Source: Cerina litoralis (GTDB lineage: Bacteria; Bacteroidota; Bacteroidia; Flavobacteriales; Flavobacteriaceae). From it: a stretch of DNA of 64,000 nt. Below are positions 9,805 to 19,703 of this stretch, in pieces; position 1 is the first letter of the stretch, and each line of letters begins with the position of its first letter. A program made the translations under genes and the position numbers. A model generated the notes under the pieces. That model ran no database searches and was not told where the DNA came from. It saw nothing but the letters and a program-made list of their open reading frames with translations. The DNA is taken from contig JAIRBC010000022.1 in assembly GCA_022008415.1 (NCBI GenBank), forward strand, positions 19,378-83,377. The letters are read 5' to 3'.

Positions 9805-10563
9805 TTAAACAATATCCTTCTTCACATACATCCCATTCGCAATAGAACCCAGTATATAAAAAGCAATGATCGCCGGAACTGCCAAGAATTTAAGGGTAAT
9901 TAAGAGTATCAGGCTTACCATAATAAAAGTATAGCGCATGGCATTGTCCTGAAAGCTCCAATTTTTAAATTTTAGGGCGAAGAGTTCCAGGTTTGAATTT
10001 AAAAGATACGAACAGAGAAAGGTTAGCCCTGTGAGAAACCAAGGGTTTAGAATTATACGGTTTAGAATGTCGTTGTTGTGATAAAAAAGGATCATGGGGA
10101 GCGAAAGGACCAGTAAGGTATTTGCGGGTGTGGGCAGACCGATAAAGGATGAGGTCTGGTTCTCGTCCAAATTAAATTTAGCCAATCTATAAGCCGAAGC
10201 CAAAGTGATCAGGAACCCAAGGAAGGGGAATAGTTCTACCATTGAACTCGATTCCTGCACTCCTGGGATTTTTCCAAACTCCATATTCCAACCACCTGCA
10301 AGCGACATGCCCATCAACTGGAACATAACGATGCCCGGAACTAGGCCACTTGTAATTACATCGGCCAGGGAATCCAACTGAAGGCCCAACGGACTCTGAA
10401 CATTTAGGGCACGGGCCGCGAGGCCGTCCAAAAAATCAAAAATGATCCCAAGAAAAACAAAAAGCGCGGCAAGTTCCAATTGGTTTAGCACGGCAAAGAC
10501 CGTGGCCACGCAGCCGCAAAAAACGTTTAATAGGGTAATCAGGTTGGGGATATGCTTCTTCAT
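9805..10563 (-). CDS. pssA: CDP-diacylglycerol--serine O-phosphatidyltransferase
   Basis: A 252-residue integral membrane enzyme with about six to eight hydrophobic segments. The CDP-alcohol phosphatidyltransferase motif is complete: DGLAARALNVQSPLGLQLDS followed by LADV, with the four conserved aspartates and the GLAAR glycine. It makes phosphatidylserine from CDP-diacylglycerol and serine, on the way to phosphatidylethanolamine. The serine assignment rests on the N-terminal KKHIPNLITLLNVFCGC pattern and on length. It is divergent from the Lnb-like gene, sharing a 118-bp upstream region. Confidence 0.92.
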   Translation of the reverse strand: MKKHIPNLITLLNVFCGCVATVFAVLNQLELAALFVFLGIIFDFLDGLAARALNVQSPLGLQLDSLADVITSGLVPGIVMFQLMGMSLAGGWNMEFGKIPGVQESSSMVELFPFLGFLITLASAYRLAKFNLDENQTSSFIGLPTPANTLLVLSLPMILFYHNNDILNRIILNPWFLTGLTFLCSYLLNSNLELFALKFKNWSFQDNAMRYTFIMVSLILLITLKFLAVPAIIAFYILGSIANGMYVKKDIV

Positions 10564-10681
10564 CGAATGCAGATTTACGTAAAAATAATATAATTTTTAG
10601 TGAAAGGGGAAAGCTAAACCCCGATGAACCATAATTTATTTGGATATTTGTCCCTTGTAGGAGTTTACAGATTCGTTTTAT

Positions 10682-11866
10682 ATGCCGTTTAAAAAGATCA
10701 TTTTTTTTGCACTCCTTTTGTTGGTCCGTTGGGGCTATTCCCAAATTCCCGAATTATCGGCACGATCACAAATAAGTGTGCTGACCTGTGGTGCGGGGGA
10801 AGACCTATATACAACTTTTGGGCATAGTGCGTTTAGGGTCCATGATCCATCGCTCGGGATAGATGTGGTTTACAACTACGGCACTTTCGACTTTAATCCT
10901 CCAATGTTTTACGTGGATTTTGCGAGGGGAAATATGATTTACAGTCTTAGTAGGGCCCATTTTGACGACTTTCTTTTTGAATATGAAATGCAGAATAGAT
11001 GGGTAAAAGAGCAGATCTTGGATTTAACCCCCAAAGAAAGCAATGAGTTGTTCCAATTTTTGGAAACCAATTACTTACCGGAAAATAGGGACTACAAGTA
11101 CGATTTTTTGTTCGACAATTGCGCCACTAGAATATTAGCGGTACTCAAAAAAGTTTACGGGGAAGGTTTGGAGTTTCAAGATGATTATCTCGATAACCAA
11201 TATACCTTTCGGGAGCTCATCCATCAAAACCTGGTTGCCAACTCTTGGTCCAGTTTGGGAATCGATCTGGCATTGGGTTCGGTGATCGATAAAAAGGCAA
11301 CTCCCTATCAGCACGCCTTTTTGCCGAATTATGTATTTAAGCAGCTGAACAACAGTTTTTTGGACAATTATCCTTTGGTCCAAAAGGAAGTTGTTCTATT
11401 GGATTCCAAACCTATGAATACCGGATCCAATTTTTTATGGACTCCCTTATTTTGGATATTGCTTCTTTTTGTTTTTGTAATGTTGCGCACCGTTTTAGAT
11501 TTTAAAAACAGCGTCCGAAGCCGTAGGATGGACTTTTTCCTTTTTTTGATCACCGGGTTGGTCGGGCTTTTAATTTTCTTTTTATGGTTCTTTACCAATC
11601 ATTCTACCACGGCCAATAATTTTAATATACTTTGGGCCTTCCCGTTCAATTTGGTCGCAGCGATCTATATCTTTAGGAAAAATATCCTTCCCCTGTGGAT
11701 GAATTACTACCTATGGGGGCTTTTGGGGCTTTTGGGGTTAACTTCCGTTCTTTGGATATTTAAAATTCAGATTTTTTCGCCCCTAATCATACCCTTGCTG
11801 ATCGTGTTGGCGGTGCGATATGTTTATCTTTTAAAATGTCCTAACCGAGAGTCGAATATGCAATAG
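10682..11866 (+). CDS. DUF4105 / Lnb-type membrane protein (putative lipoprotein N-acyltransferase)
   Basis: A 394-residue protein with a signal segment (residues 1-20), a periplasmic domain to about residue 240 and five predicted membrane helices after it. The periplasmic domain has a His/Cys pair in NlpC/P60-like settings: TTFGHSAFR (H48) and FDNCATR (C147). This layout is that of the family formerly called DUF4105, for which a Bacteroides member (Lnb) has been described as the enzyme adding the third acyl chain to lipoproteins. The family match comes from motif and topology reading. Whether this copy has that activity is inference. Bacteroidota have many lipoproteins, including several in this window. 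Confidence 0.75.
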   Translation: MPFKKIIFFALLLLVRWGYSQIPELSARSQISVLTCGAGEDLYTTFGHSAFRVHDPSLGIDVVYNYGTFDFNPPMFYVDFARGNMIYSLSRAHFDDFLFEYEMQNRWVKEQILDLTPKESNELFQFLETNYLPENRDYKYDFLFDNCATRILAVLKKVYGEGLEFQDDYLDNQYTFRELIHQNLVANSWSSLGIDLALGSVIDKKATPYQHAFLPNYVFKQLNNSFLDNYPLVQKEVVLLDSKPMNTGSNFLWTPLFWILLLFVFVMLRTVLDFKNSVRSRRMDFFLFLITGLVGLLIFFLWFFTNHSTTANNFNILWAFPFNLVAAIYIFRKNILPLWMNYYLWGLLGLLGLTSVLWIFKIQIFSPLIIPLLIVLAVRYVYLLKCPNRESNMQ

Positions 11867-12042
11867 GCAGATGTTTTCTGGTTTCTAATTTTATATTGTC
11901 TCAGCAATGAATCAATCCAAAACCTGGTAACCTGAAACCCTATATCTGAAACCTGAAATAAAAAAAGTAGCCAGTCGCAGTTGGCAATAAGTTTAACCAG
12001 CAGCAGGAACCAACACCTAACAACAAACAAATAAACACCCGC

Positions 12043-13923
12043 ATGAATCTCCTTACGGTAGAAAATATTGCCAAATCTTATGGCGAACTGGTTCTCTTTT
12101 CGGAACTCTCTTTTGGAATCAACAAGGATCAAAAGGTTGCACTTATCGCCAAGAATGGTACGGGCAAGACCTCGATACTTAACATTGTGGCAGGGCTGGA
12201 TACTCCCGATACCGGTCAGGTAAATTACCGCAAGGGAATCCGTGTTTCCTATCTGGAGCAGGAACCGGAACTAGATTCCAATTTAACGATAGAGGAGACC
12301 ATATTTGCATCGGACAATGAAATCCTTCAGGTTATCGGGCGATACGAAAGGGCTTTGGAGAACCCTGAAGACGAGGTTGCCTATCAGAAAGCATTCGAAG
12401 CCATGGAGCGCCATGAGGCGTGGGACTTTGAGACCCGGTACAAACAGATATTGTTCAAGCTAAAATTGGAGGATATCCATATGAAGATTGGGTCTATGTC
12501 CGGAGGTCAAAAGAAGCGGTTGGCCCTTGCCAATGCACTTATTAACAAACCAGACCTTTTAATTCTGGACGAACCGACCAACCATTTGGATCTGGAAATG
12601 ATAGAGTGGCTGGAGCAGTATTTTACCAAAGAGAATATTACCTTGTTTATGGTTACCCATGATCGTTACTTTCTGGAACGTGTATGTAACGAGATCGTTG
12701 AATTGGACAAGGGTCAACTCTATTCCTATAAGGGCAACTATTCCTACTATTTGGAAAAGAAGGAGGCCCGTTTGGCGCAGGAGGCGGTAGAGCGGCATAA
12801 ATCGCAGATCCTATTTAAAAAGGAACTGAATTGGATGCGTAGACAGCCCAAAGCGAGAACAACGAAATCCAAGTCGCGTATCGATGATTTTACGGCGATC
12901 AAAGAGAAGGCCAGCAAGCGCAGGGCGAACCACGAAATACAGCTGGAAATCAATATGGAACGCATGGGAAGTAAGGTGGTGGAGTTCCATAAGATATCCA
13001 AATCCTTTCCGGGCAAGCCTATACTCCAAAAATTTGAGTACAATTTCCTGAAGGGAGAGCGCATCGGGATTATTGGCAAGAACGGCACCGGAAAATCTAC
13101 TTTTTTAAATATTATAACAGGGAAGGACCGGCCAGATTCGGGAAAAGTAATCGTAGGGGATACCATTAAATTTGGCTATTACACCCAATCTGGGATCCAA
13201 ATTAAGCCTGGCCAAAAGGTAATCGATGTCATTCGGGAGTTTGGGGACTATATTCCGCTGATGAAAGGCAAGCAAATATCGGCCCAACAGCTGTTGGAGC
13301 GCTTCTTGTTCGATAGGAAAAAACAATACGATTTTGTTGAAAAATTGAGCGGAGGGGAGCGCAAGCGTTTATATCTCTGTACCGTTTTAATTCAGAATCC
13401 CAATTTTCTGATCCTGGATGAACCTACCAATGACTTGGATATAGTTACGTTGAACGTGCTGGAGGAATTTCTATTGGATTTTCCGGGCTGTCTCTTAGTG
13501 GTTTCGCACGACCGTTATTTTATGGATAAGATCGTAGATCATATTTTCGTATTTCGCGGAGATGCCGAAATCGAGGATTTTCCGGGCAATTATTCCGATT
13601 TTAGGGCGTACGAAGACAGCAATGCAGTAGAAGCACGCATGGAAAAACAGCAGAATCAAGAGAATAAGGGTTCCAAAATTTCTTGGAAAAGTGAAGACAA
13701 GACAGTGAAATTATCCTTTTTGGAACAAAAGGAATTCAATAAATTGGAGAACGAAATTCAAAAGTTGGAAAGGAAAAAGGAAGAATTACAACATAGGTTT
13801 GCCGATGCTACGCTCTCTGGCGATCAGATAGACAAGCTCGCCATCGAACTCAAAGATCTTATCGGAACCATTGAGGCCAAAACGGAACGCTGGTTTGAGC
13901 TTTCGGATAAAATCTCCGTCTAA
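12043..13923 (+). CDS. ABC-F family ATPase (Uup-like)
   Basis: A 626-residue cytosolic protein with two ABC ATPase domains and no membrane segments. The Walker A motifs are KNGTGKTS (near residue 42) and GKNGTGKST. The signatures are MSGGQKKRLALANAL and LSGGERKRLYL. The Walker B motifs are LLILDEPTNHLDLEM and FLILDEPTNDLDIVT. A charged linker with WMRRQPKARTTKSKSRI joins them. A C-terminal coiled coil (about 560-626) points to the Uup branch. ABC-F proteins act on ribosomes or, for Uup, also on branched DNA. A hairpin follows the stop codon. Confidence 0.93.
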   Translation: MNLLTVENIAKSYGELVLFSELSFGINKDQKVALIAKNGTGKTSILNIVAGLDTPDTGQVNYRKGIRVSYLEQEPELDSNLTIEETIFASDNEILQVIGRYERALENPEDEVAYQKAFEAMERHEAWDFETRYKQILFKLKLEDIHMKIGSMSGGQKKRLALANALINKPDLLILDEPTNHLDLEMIEWLEQYFTKENITLFMVTHDRYFLERVCNEIVELDKGQLYSYKGNYSYYLEKKEARLAQEAVERHKSQILFKKELNWMRRQPKARTTKSKSRIDDFTAIKEKASKRRANHEIQLEINMERMGSKVVEFHKISKSFPGKPILQKFEYNFLKGERIGIIGKNGTGKSTFLNIITGKDRPDSGKVIVGDTIKFGYYTQSGIQIKPGQKVIDVIREFGDYIPLMKGKQISAQQLLERFLFDRKKQYDFVEKLSGGERKRLYLCTVLIQNPNFLILDEPTNDLDIVTLNVLEEFLLDFPGCLLVVSHDRYFMDKIVDHIFVFRGDAEIEDFPGNYSDFRAYEDSNAVEARMEKQQNQENKGSKISWKSEDKTVKLSFLEQKEFNKLENEIQKLERKKEELQHRFADATLSGDQIDKLAIELKDLIGTIEAKTERWFELSDKISV

Positions 13924-13960
13924 CTTCCCTTACGGAAGGGTAGCTGGGAAGTCTTATTTT
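13923..13960 (+). terminator. Probable terminator after the ABC-F gene
   Basis: ACTTCCC (13923-13929) pairs with GGGAAGT (13946-13952), with a smaller inner hairpin (CTT..AAG) and a CTTATTTTT tail. It overlaps the last base of the stop codon. Confidence 0.6.
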
Positions 13961-14064
13961 TAATTTATAAAATACCCTCTCCCTTCCGTTGAGAGTGGGG
14001 ACTTACAAGGTGTTTTCCCAAAATCCCGAGTCTGTTCCCGTACAACTGCCATAGTTAAACGCAA

Positions 14065-14568
14065 ATGCATCGTATAATTTCACACTTAAAATTCCTTTTG
14101 TCATCTACCGACCAACACGGCGTACATTCTCCATTTGTATATGACTTTGTCACACAATGTCTATATCAAAAAAGACTTTCCAGGGAAGGAAAGGTTATGG
14201 ATGTGCTACTGAAAAGTCTGGCGTACTTTAAATCTAAAAATGTATTGTTTGTGGGAGTCGACGCGCGATTTCAGGATGAAGTGCTAAATAGGTTCCCATC
14301 CTTGGAATTGAACCTTGCGCCATATGACTTTATTTATATCGATATACTGACCGAAGAAAATATGGCTACCTATATCATCGATAAGAAAGGGGTTCTAAAG
14401 AATACCGTGGTTCTTGTTAAAGGGATCCATGGGAAAAAGGAGGTGGAAACCTTATGGGAAGGTATTAAAAATGCTGGCCAAACCCGGGTAACTCTGGATT
14501 TTTTTTATGGTGGATTGATATTTTTTAGGGAAGGCCAGGCCAAGGAACATTTTAAAATTCGGATTTGA
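14065..14568 (+). CDS. Shortened methyltransferase-like protein of unknown activity
   Basis: A 167-residue protein. The N-terminus (FLLSSTDQHGVHSPFVYDFVT) is the start seen in flavobacterial class I SAM-dependent methyltransferases that are normally well over 200 residues long. Here the glycine-rich SAM loop and the segment around it are missing. The chain goes from KSKNVLFVGVD straight to YDFIYIDIL, the acidic strand 4-like segment. A second Rossmann-like region ends in TLDFFYGGLIFFR. It may be a degenerate or non-catalytic relative. I see no frameshift that would restore the missing part. No clear operon partner. Confidence 0.6.
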   Translation: MHRIISHLKFLLSSTDQHGVHSPFVYDFVTQCLYQKRLSREGKVMDVLLKSLAYFKSKNVLFVGVDARFQDEVLNRFPSLELNLAPYDFIYIDILTEENMATYIIDKKGVLKNTVVLVKGIHGKKEVETLWEGIKNAGQTRVTLDFFYGGLIFFREGQAKEHFKIRI

Positions 14569-14608
14569 TTCCCTATATTGAAGTCAATTGACGTTGGTGT
14601 AATATGCA

Positions 14609-14728
14609 ATGGATTACAAGATCTACATACTTTTAACCGTACTGGTGTTGGTTTTTATTTTCAACCTGATCAACATCAGAAGGAGAAGGAAAGGAAAAAA
14701 ATCCCGTAAGTTTCTGGATAAAAAATAA
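14609..14728 (+). CDS. Small single-pass membrane protein, 39 residues
   Basis: ATG at 14609 opens 39 codons ending in TAA at 14726-14728. The product has a short polar start (MDYK), one membrane helix (IYILLTVLVLVFIFNLI) and a very basic tail (NIRRRRKGKKSRKFLDKK). The hydrophobic-then-arginine layout predicts an N-out/C-in anchor and is unlikely to arise by chance in non-coding DNA. It lies 40 bases after the methyltransferase-like gene on the same strand. No function can be assigned, and it is below the size most gene finders report. Confidence 0.5.
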   Translation: MDYKIYILLTVLVLVFIFNLINIRRRRKGKKSRKFLDKK

Positions 14729-14931
14729 ACGGGCTTGGCTTGTTCTGTTTGCCTATAGTTGGTAGTAATATGCGGTGGAATTAAATCGGCGTTATTTGCA
14801 ACCTGCCCGACTAGCGATTCCCGTCCGAACGCCGGCCCTACAGTATCATCGTCCAAACGGTATGGGTAGACTGGCTGACCGGCAATTTTTTTATTTAATT
14901 TGTTATTAGGTAATTTTAAAAATTTAAACGT

Positions 14932-15507
14932 GTGAAAATTTACACCAAAACGGGAGATAAGGGTACTACGGCCTTGTTTGGAGGCACTAGAGTGGCCAAA
15001 CATAATATTCGCATAGATGCATATGGTACCGTAGACGAACTCAATTCCTGGCTGGGCCTAATACGCGATCAGCAGGTTGACGAACATACCCAAAAGACAT
15101 TGATTTTTATTCAGGACAGATTATTTACCATCGGGTCCGAATTGGCAACAGACCCAAAAAAGGCCGTTTTAAAAAGTGGCAAGGAGCGTTTGCAGATCGA
15201 TAAGATAAGTGGGGACAATATTGAACTTTTAGAAACGGAAATGGATCAAATGAACGAAGAACTCCCTCCGATTACCCATTTCGTACTTCCCGGGGGCCAT
15301 ACCACGGTGTCATACTGTCATATTGCTCGTACCGTTTGCCGTAGGGCAGAACGCATGGTTTCCAATCTTTACGAAAAAGAACCATTTGACCCATCCGTTT
15401 TGTCATATTTAAACCGACTTTCCGACTATCTCTTTGTATTGGCACGAAAGTTGTCCAAAGACCTAAAGGCAGAGGAAATTAACTGGATACCCAAAAAAAA
15501 CGACTAA
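14932..15507 (+). CDS. Cob(I)alamin adenosyltransferase, PduO type
   Basis: A 191-residue ATP:corrinoid adenosyltransferase that makes adenosylcobalamin. The family start KIYTKTGDKGTTALFGG (ATP-binding) and the later RTVCRRAERMVSNL and YLNRLSDYLFVLAR motifs are intact. The start codon is GTG at 14932; no ATG gives the conserved N-terminus. Adenosylcobalamin is the cofactor of methylmalonyl-CoA mutase, and a methylmalonyl-CoA epimerase is encoded at 53721-54176, so the two products could serve one pathway although they are not linked in an operon. Confidence 0.95.
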   Translation: MKIYTKTGDKGTTALFGGTRVAKHNIRIDAYGTVDELNSWLGLIRDQQVDEHTQKTLIFIQDRLFTIGSELATDPKKAVLKSGKERLQIDKISGDNIELLETEMDQMNEELPPITHFVLPGGHTTVSYCHIARTVCRRAERMVSNLYEKEPFDPSVLSYLNRLSDYLFVLARKLSKDLKAEEINWIPKKND

Positions 15508-15588
15508 TATTTTCGATGTTTTTCCGTTATCCAATTATTACGGCAAGAATAATTGTTGATAAAATGGTCTAATTAAATTCATATTTGC

Positions 15589-15618
15589 TTGGCTATTTGG
15601 GTTAAAAAATTACTTTTG
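15589..15618 (+). promoter_or_regulatory. Predicted Bacteroidota promoter for the DUF2795 gene
   Basis: TTG at 15589-15591 and TACTTTTG at 15611-15618 are spaced 19 bases apart, matching the -33 TTG / -7 TAnnTTTG consensus. The start codon is 26 bases further on. Confidence 0.6.
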
Positions 15619-15644
15619 CAAAAAATTAAAATAAATTCATTGCG

Positions 15645-15869
15645 ATGTATTGGACATTAGAATTGGCTTCCTATTTAAGCGACGCACCTTGGCCCGCCAC
15701 AAAAGACGAGTTGATTGACTACGCGATCAGAACAGGTGCCCCGTTAGAAGTGGTCGAGAACCTTCAATCCATGGAAGAGGAAGGCGAAGAAATCTATGAA
15801 TCCATAGAAGAGATTTGGCCAGACTATCCAACCGAAGAAGATTACCTTTGGAACGAGGACGAATATTAA
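15645..15869 (+). CDS. DUF2795 family small acidic protein
   Basis: A 74-residue cytosolic protein. The N-terminal half has the DUF2795 pattern (ASYLSDAPWPATKDELIDYA, VVENLQSM). The C-terminal half is extremely acidic (EEEGEEIYESIEEIWPDYPTEEDY in substance). Its role is unknown. It sits upstream of secA, an arrangement I recall from other flavobacteria, but a terminator between them argues against co-transcription. Confidence 0.85.
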   Translation: MYWTLELASYLSDAPWPATKDELIDYAIRTGAPLEVVENLQSMEEEGEEIYESIEEIWPDYPTEEDYLWNEDEY

Positions 15870-15890
15870 GAATATTAACGGAATTACAAC

Positions 15891-15919
15891 AAAAAAGTCT
15901 CATACGAGGCTTTTTTTTT
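15891..15919 (+). terminator. Rho-independent terminator
   Basis: AAAAAAGTCTC (15891-15901) and GAGGCTTTTTT (from 15906) form a stem with one G-U pair and a 4-base loop, followed by a long T run. It lies 21 bases after the DUF2795 stop. Confidence 0.85.
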
Positions 15920-16144
15920 ACGTAATTTTGCCCTGGCAGAATTGGTTCCCAAACAATTGGGAATTTGTGCATTGCGCCCATCTTGTGCTTTTGGATCGAA
16001 CCAAAAAATCTGGTTGCATTAGACGGTTTTGCAGGAAATTATTATTGCTCATGAGGAGTTCTGAAACTTCTGGAAATACGTGCTTGGTATGAAAGTACTA
16101 CGACATATCAACGGTGACAAATTCGAATAATATAAAATATAAAT

Positions 16145-19100
16145 ATGGATTTATTAAATTCGGTAATTAAGGTTTTTGTAGGGGACAAGTCCAAGAAGGA
16201 CGTAAAGGAACTACAGCCGGTTATCAATAAGATCCATTCCTTTGAAAAGGAGTTGGAAGGAATAGACAATGATGCGCTGAGGAACAAGACTATTGCTTTT
16301 AAAGCAAAGATAAAGGAAGATGGAAAAGCGATATTTGATCAGATAGAGGCACTGAAAAGCGAGGCAAAGGCATCAGCCGATATCGATAGGAACGAGGATA
16401 TTTATACGGAGATAGATAAACTTCAGGAAGAGGCTTATAAAGGTATGGAGAAAACGCTGAACGAAATTCTCCCAGAAGCTTTCGCCGTAGTAAAGGAAAC
16501 CGCTAAAAGATTTGTCCACAATGAAACCCTGACCGTTGCCGCCAGCGAATTCGATAGAAAGCTTTCCGGAACCAAGGATTACGTAACCTTGGACGGGGAT
16601 ACGGCAGTTTGGAACAACTCCTGGGATGCGGCTGGAAAAGAAGTGACCTGGGATATGATCCACTACGATGTACAGTTGATCGGAGGAATCGCTATGCACC
16701 AGGGGAAAATTGCAGAGATGCAAACCGGGGAAGGAAAGACCCTCGTAGCCACCTTGCCACTCTATCTCAACGCCTTGACCGGCAATGGGGTGCATTTGGT
16801 AACGGTCAATAATTATCTGGCCAAAAGGGACAGCGCCTGGATGGCCCCGATCTTTGAATTTCACGGACTTTCTGTAGATTGTATAGATTCCCATCAACCC
16901 AATTCCGAAGGGAGAAGGGCGGCTTACAATGCCGATGTTACCTATGGTACCAATAACGAGTTTGGATTTGATTATCTAAGGGATAATATGGCCCATACCC
17001 CTGGTGATCTGGTACAGCGGCCCCATAACTTTGCCATAGTGGATGAGGTAGATTCGGTTCTTGTGGATGATGCCCGTACCCCGTTGATCATTTCGGGACC
17101 CGTCCCCGAAGGCGATCGCCATGAATTTAATGAATTGAAGCCCAAAGTGGCAGATATCGTGCATAAACAACGACAACATCTAACTGGTGTACTTGCCGAA
17201 GCCAAGAAGTTGATCGCGGAGGGCAATACCAAAGAAGGTGGATTCCTTTTGCTTAGGGTACATCGTGGCCTTCCCAAAAATAAGGCGCTAATTAAATTCT
17301 TGAGCGAGGAGGGAATAAAACAGTTGCTTCAAAAAACGGAGAACTTTTATATGCAGGACAACAATCGGGAGATGCCCAAGGTAGACGAAGATCTGTTGTT
17401 CGTAATAGACGAAAAAAACAACCAGATAGACCTCACCGACAAAGGGGTCGATTATATTTCTGGTGAAGGCGACAAGGATTTCTTTGTTATGCCCGATATT
17501 GGTGGGGAAATCGCGAAAATTGAGAACCAGAATCTAGATTTGGAAGAAGAAGCCAGACAGAAAGAAGAACTTTTTAAGGATTTTGGAGTAAAGAGCGAAC
17601 GCATCCATACCCTGAACCAATTGTTCAAGGCCTATACCCTTTTTGAAAAGGATGTAGAATATGTGGTCATGGAAAACAAGGTGATGATCGTGGATGAACA
17701 GACCGGTCGTATCATGGATGGCCGCCGTTATTCGGACGGACTCCATCAAGCCATCGAAGCCAAGGAAAACGTAAAGATCGAGGCGGCTACCCAGACATTT
17801 GCCACGGTTACCCTACAGAACTACTTTAGAATGTATAAAAAGCTGGCCGGGATGACGGGTACCGCCATTACCGAAGCTGGGGAATTTATGGAAATTTATA
17901 AATTGGACGTTATGGAAATCCCTACCAATAGGCCGATTGCGAGGGATGACAGGAACGACTTGATCTACAAGACTAAAAGAGAGAAATACAATGCTATTAT
18001 AGACGAGGTTACCCAATTATCGCGGGCGGGAAGGCCCGTTTTGATAGGCACTACCTCCGTTGAAATCTCCGAATTGCTTTCCCGGATGTTGACCATTAGA
18101 AAAATTGACCACAATGTCCTGAACGCAAAACTGCACAAAAAAGAAGCCGATATTGTAGCGGAAGCAGGGAAATCGGGTGTTGTGACCATCGCTACCAACA
18201 TGGCCGGTAGGGGAACGGACATTAAATTGTCCGATGCGGTAAAAGAGGCCGGTGGGTTGGCAATTATTGGTACGGAACGCCACGATTCCAGAAGGGTCGA
18301 CCGGCAGTTAAGGGGTCGTTCCGGACGGCAGGGCGATCCGGGAAGTTCCCAGTTTTATGTGTCTTTGGAGGATAACCTTATGCGGTTGTTCGGTTCCGAT
18401 AGGGTTGCCAAAATGATGGATAAGATGGGTCTGGAAGAAGGAGAGGTAATCCAACATTCCATGATGACCAAATCTATCGAACGGGCACAGAAGAAGGTAG
18501 AGGAGAACAACTTTGGCATTCGTAAGCGTTTGTTGGAGTACGATGATGTGATGAACGCCCAAAGGGAAGTTGTCTATAAAAGAAGGCGGCATGCCTTGGA
18601 GGGCGATCGTCTTAAGGTGGATATCGCCAATATGATCTACGATACTTGCGAGATTATTGCGGATACCAACAAGGGGGCAAATGATTATAAAAACTTTGAG
18701 TTTGAACTAATTAAATACTTCTCCATTACATCGCCGATTTCGGAAAATGATTTTGGAAGGCTGACCGGTCAGGAAATTGCCAATAAGACCTATAAGGCCG
18801 TTTACGAGCACTATCTGAATAAAATGGATCGTAGTGCCTCAACTGCATTCCGGGTTATAAAACAGGTATATGAGGATAGCGCAAACAAGTTTGAACGCAT
18901 CGTAGTTCCCTTTACCGACGGGGCCAAAACCCTGAACGTAGTTACCAATCTAAAGGATGCCTACGAAAGCGACGGAAAGCAATTGGTCACCGATTTTGAG
19001 AAGAATATTACCCTGGCCATCATCGACGATGCCTGGAAAACGCATCTCCGAAAAATGGACGAACTAAAACAGTCCGTTCAATTGGCGGTGCACGAGCAAA

Positions 19101-19510
19101 AGGATCCATTGTTGATATATAAATTTGAAGCTTTCGAACTTTTTAAAGATATGATCGATAAGGTAAACAAGGAAGTGGTCTCCTTTTTGTTCAAAGGTGA
19201 GCTGCCCAGTGGTAATACCGACGAAATTCAGGAAGCGAGAAACTTACGCCGTCCCAAAGAAAATATAAAGACCAGTAAGGAAGAAATTCCCAACAGCGAT
19301 GAAATGGCGGCGCAAAGTAGGGCGGTCGGTCAAAACCAAGGAGGACGGCCCCCGGTAACGGAAACTATCGTACGGGAGCGTCCGAAAATTGGAAGAAACG
19401 AAAGGGTGACCATTAAAAATGTATTGTCCGGAGAAAGCAAATATCTTAAATATAAACAGGCCGAGCCACTAATCGATAAAGGAGATTGGGTCCTAACAGA
19501 GGATAATTAG
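16145..19510 (+). CDS. secA: Preprotein translocase ATPase SecA
   Basis: SecA drives post-translational export of unfolded proteins through SecYEG. At 1121 residues it is much longer than the E. coli protein (901), in line with the insertions usual in Bacteroidota. The Walker A motif QTGEGKT is near residue 195, the DEVD motif in [21 protein letters not shown], and the helicase-like motif in [12 protein letters not shown] and [19 protein letters not shown]. The extra sequence lies mainly around residues 330-480. The C-terminus lacks the cysteine-rich zinc motif found in many SecA proteins and ends DWVLTEDN. A terminator follows. Confidence 0.98.
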   Translation: MDLLNSVIKVFVGDKSKKDVKELQPVINKIHSFEKELEGIDNDALRNKTIAFKAKIKEDGKAIFDQIEALKSEAKASADIDRNEDIYTEIDKLQEEAYKGMEKTLNEILPEAFAVVKETAKRFVHNETLTVAASEFDRKLSGTKDYVTLDGDTAVWNNSWDAAGKEVTWDMIHYDVQLIGGIAMHQGKIAEMQTGEGKTLVATLPLYLNALTGNGVHLVTVNNYLAKRDSAWMAPIFEFHGLSVDCIDSHQPNSEGRRAAYNADVTYGTNNEFGFDYLRDNMAHTPGDLVQRPHNFAIVDEVDSVLVDDARTPLIISGPVPEGDRHEFNELKPKVADIVHKQRQHLTGVLAEAKKLIAEGNTKEGGFLLLRVHRGLPKNKALIKFLSEEGIKQLLQKTENFYMQDNNREMPKVDEDLLFVIDEKNNQIDLTDKGVDYISGEGDKDFFVMPDIGGEIAKIENQNLDLEEEARQKEELFKDFGVKSERIHTLNQLFKAYTLFEKDVEYVVMENKVMIVDEQTGRIMDGRRYSDGLHQAIEAKENVKIEAATQTFATVTLQNYFRMYKKLAGMTGTAITEAGEFMEIYKLDVMEIPTNRPIARDDRNDLIYKTKREKYNAIIDEVTQLSRAGRPVLIGTTSVEISELLSRMLTIRKIDHNVLNAKLHKKEADIVAEAGKSGVVTIATNMAGRGTDIKLSDAVKEAGGLAIIGTERHDSRRVDRQLRGRSGRQGDPGSSQFYVSLEDNLMRLFGSDRVAKMMDKMGLEEGEVIQHSMMTKSIERAQKKVEENNFGIRKRLLEYDDVMNAQREVVYKRRRHALEGDRLKVDIANMIYDTCEIIADTNKGANDYKNFEFELIKYFSITSPISENDFGRLTGQEIANKTYKAVYEHYLNKMDRSASTAFRVIKQVYEDSANKFERIVVPFTDGAKTLNVVTNLKDAYESDGKQLVTDFEKNITLAIIDDAWKTHLRKMDELKQSVQLAVHEQKDPLLIYKFEAFELFKDMIDKVNKEVVSFLFKGELPSGNTDEIQEARNLRRPKENIKTSKEEIPNSDEMAAQSRAVGQNQGGRPPVTETIVRERPKIGRNERVTIKNVLSGESKYLKYKQAEPLIDKGDWVLTEDN

Positions 19511-19557
19511 GCCTTTTTTCAAACCAGTTTGGTTACACGTGCCAATACAACCAGAGC

Positions 19558-19593
19558 AAAAAACGGCGATCAATTCAAAGATCGTCGTTTTTT
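19558..19593 (+). terminator. Rho-independent terminator of secA
   Basis: AAAACGGCGATC (about 19560-19571) and GATCGTCGTTTT (19580 onward) form a 12-bp stem with one G-U pair, an 8-base loop and a T run. Confidence 0.85.
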
Positions 19594-19703
19594 GATTTTG
19601 CCCATATATATGTTTATTACGTATATTAGAAGTATATTCCTTCAATTTCAAGAATTCCCGTATGGAAACCAAGCATCTATTTGTAGTTTAAAATAACCAC
19701 TCG

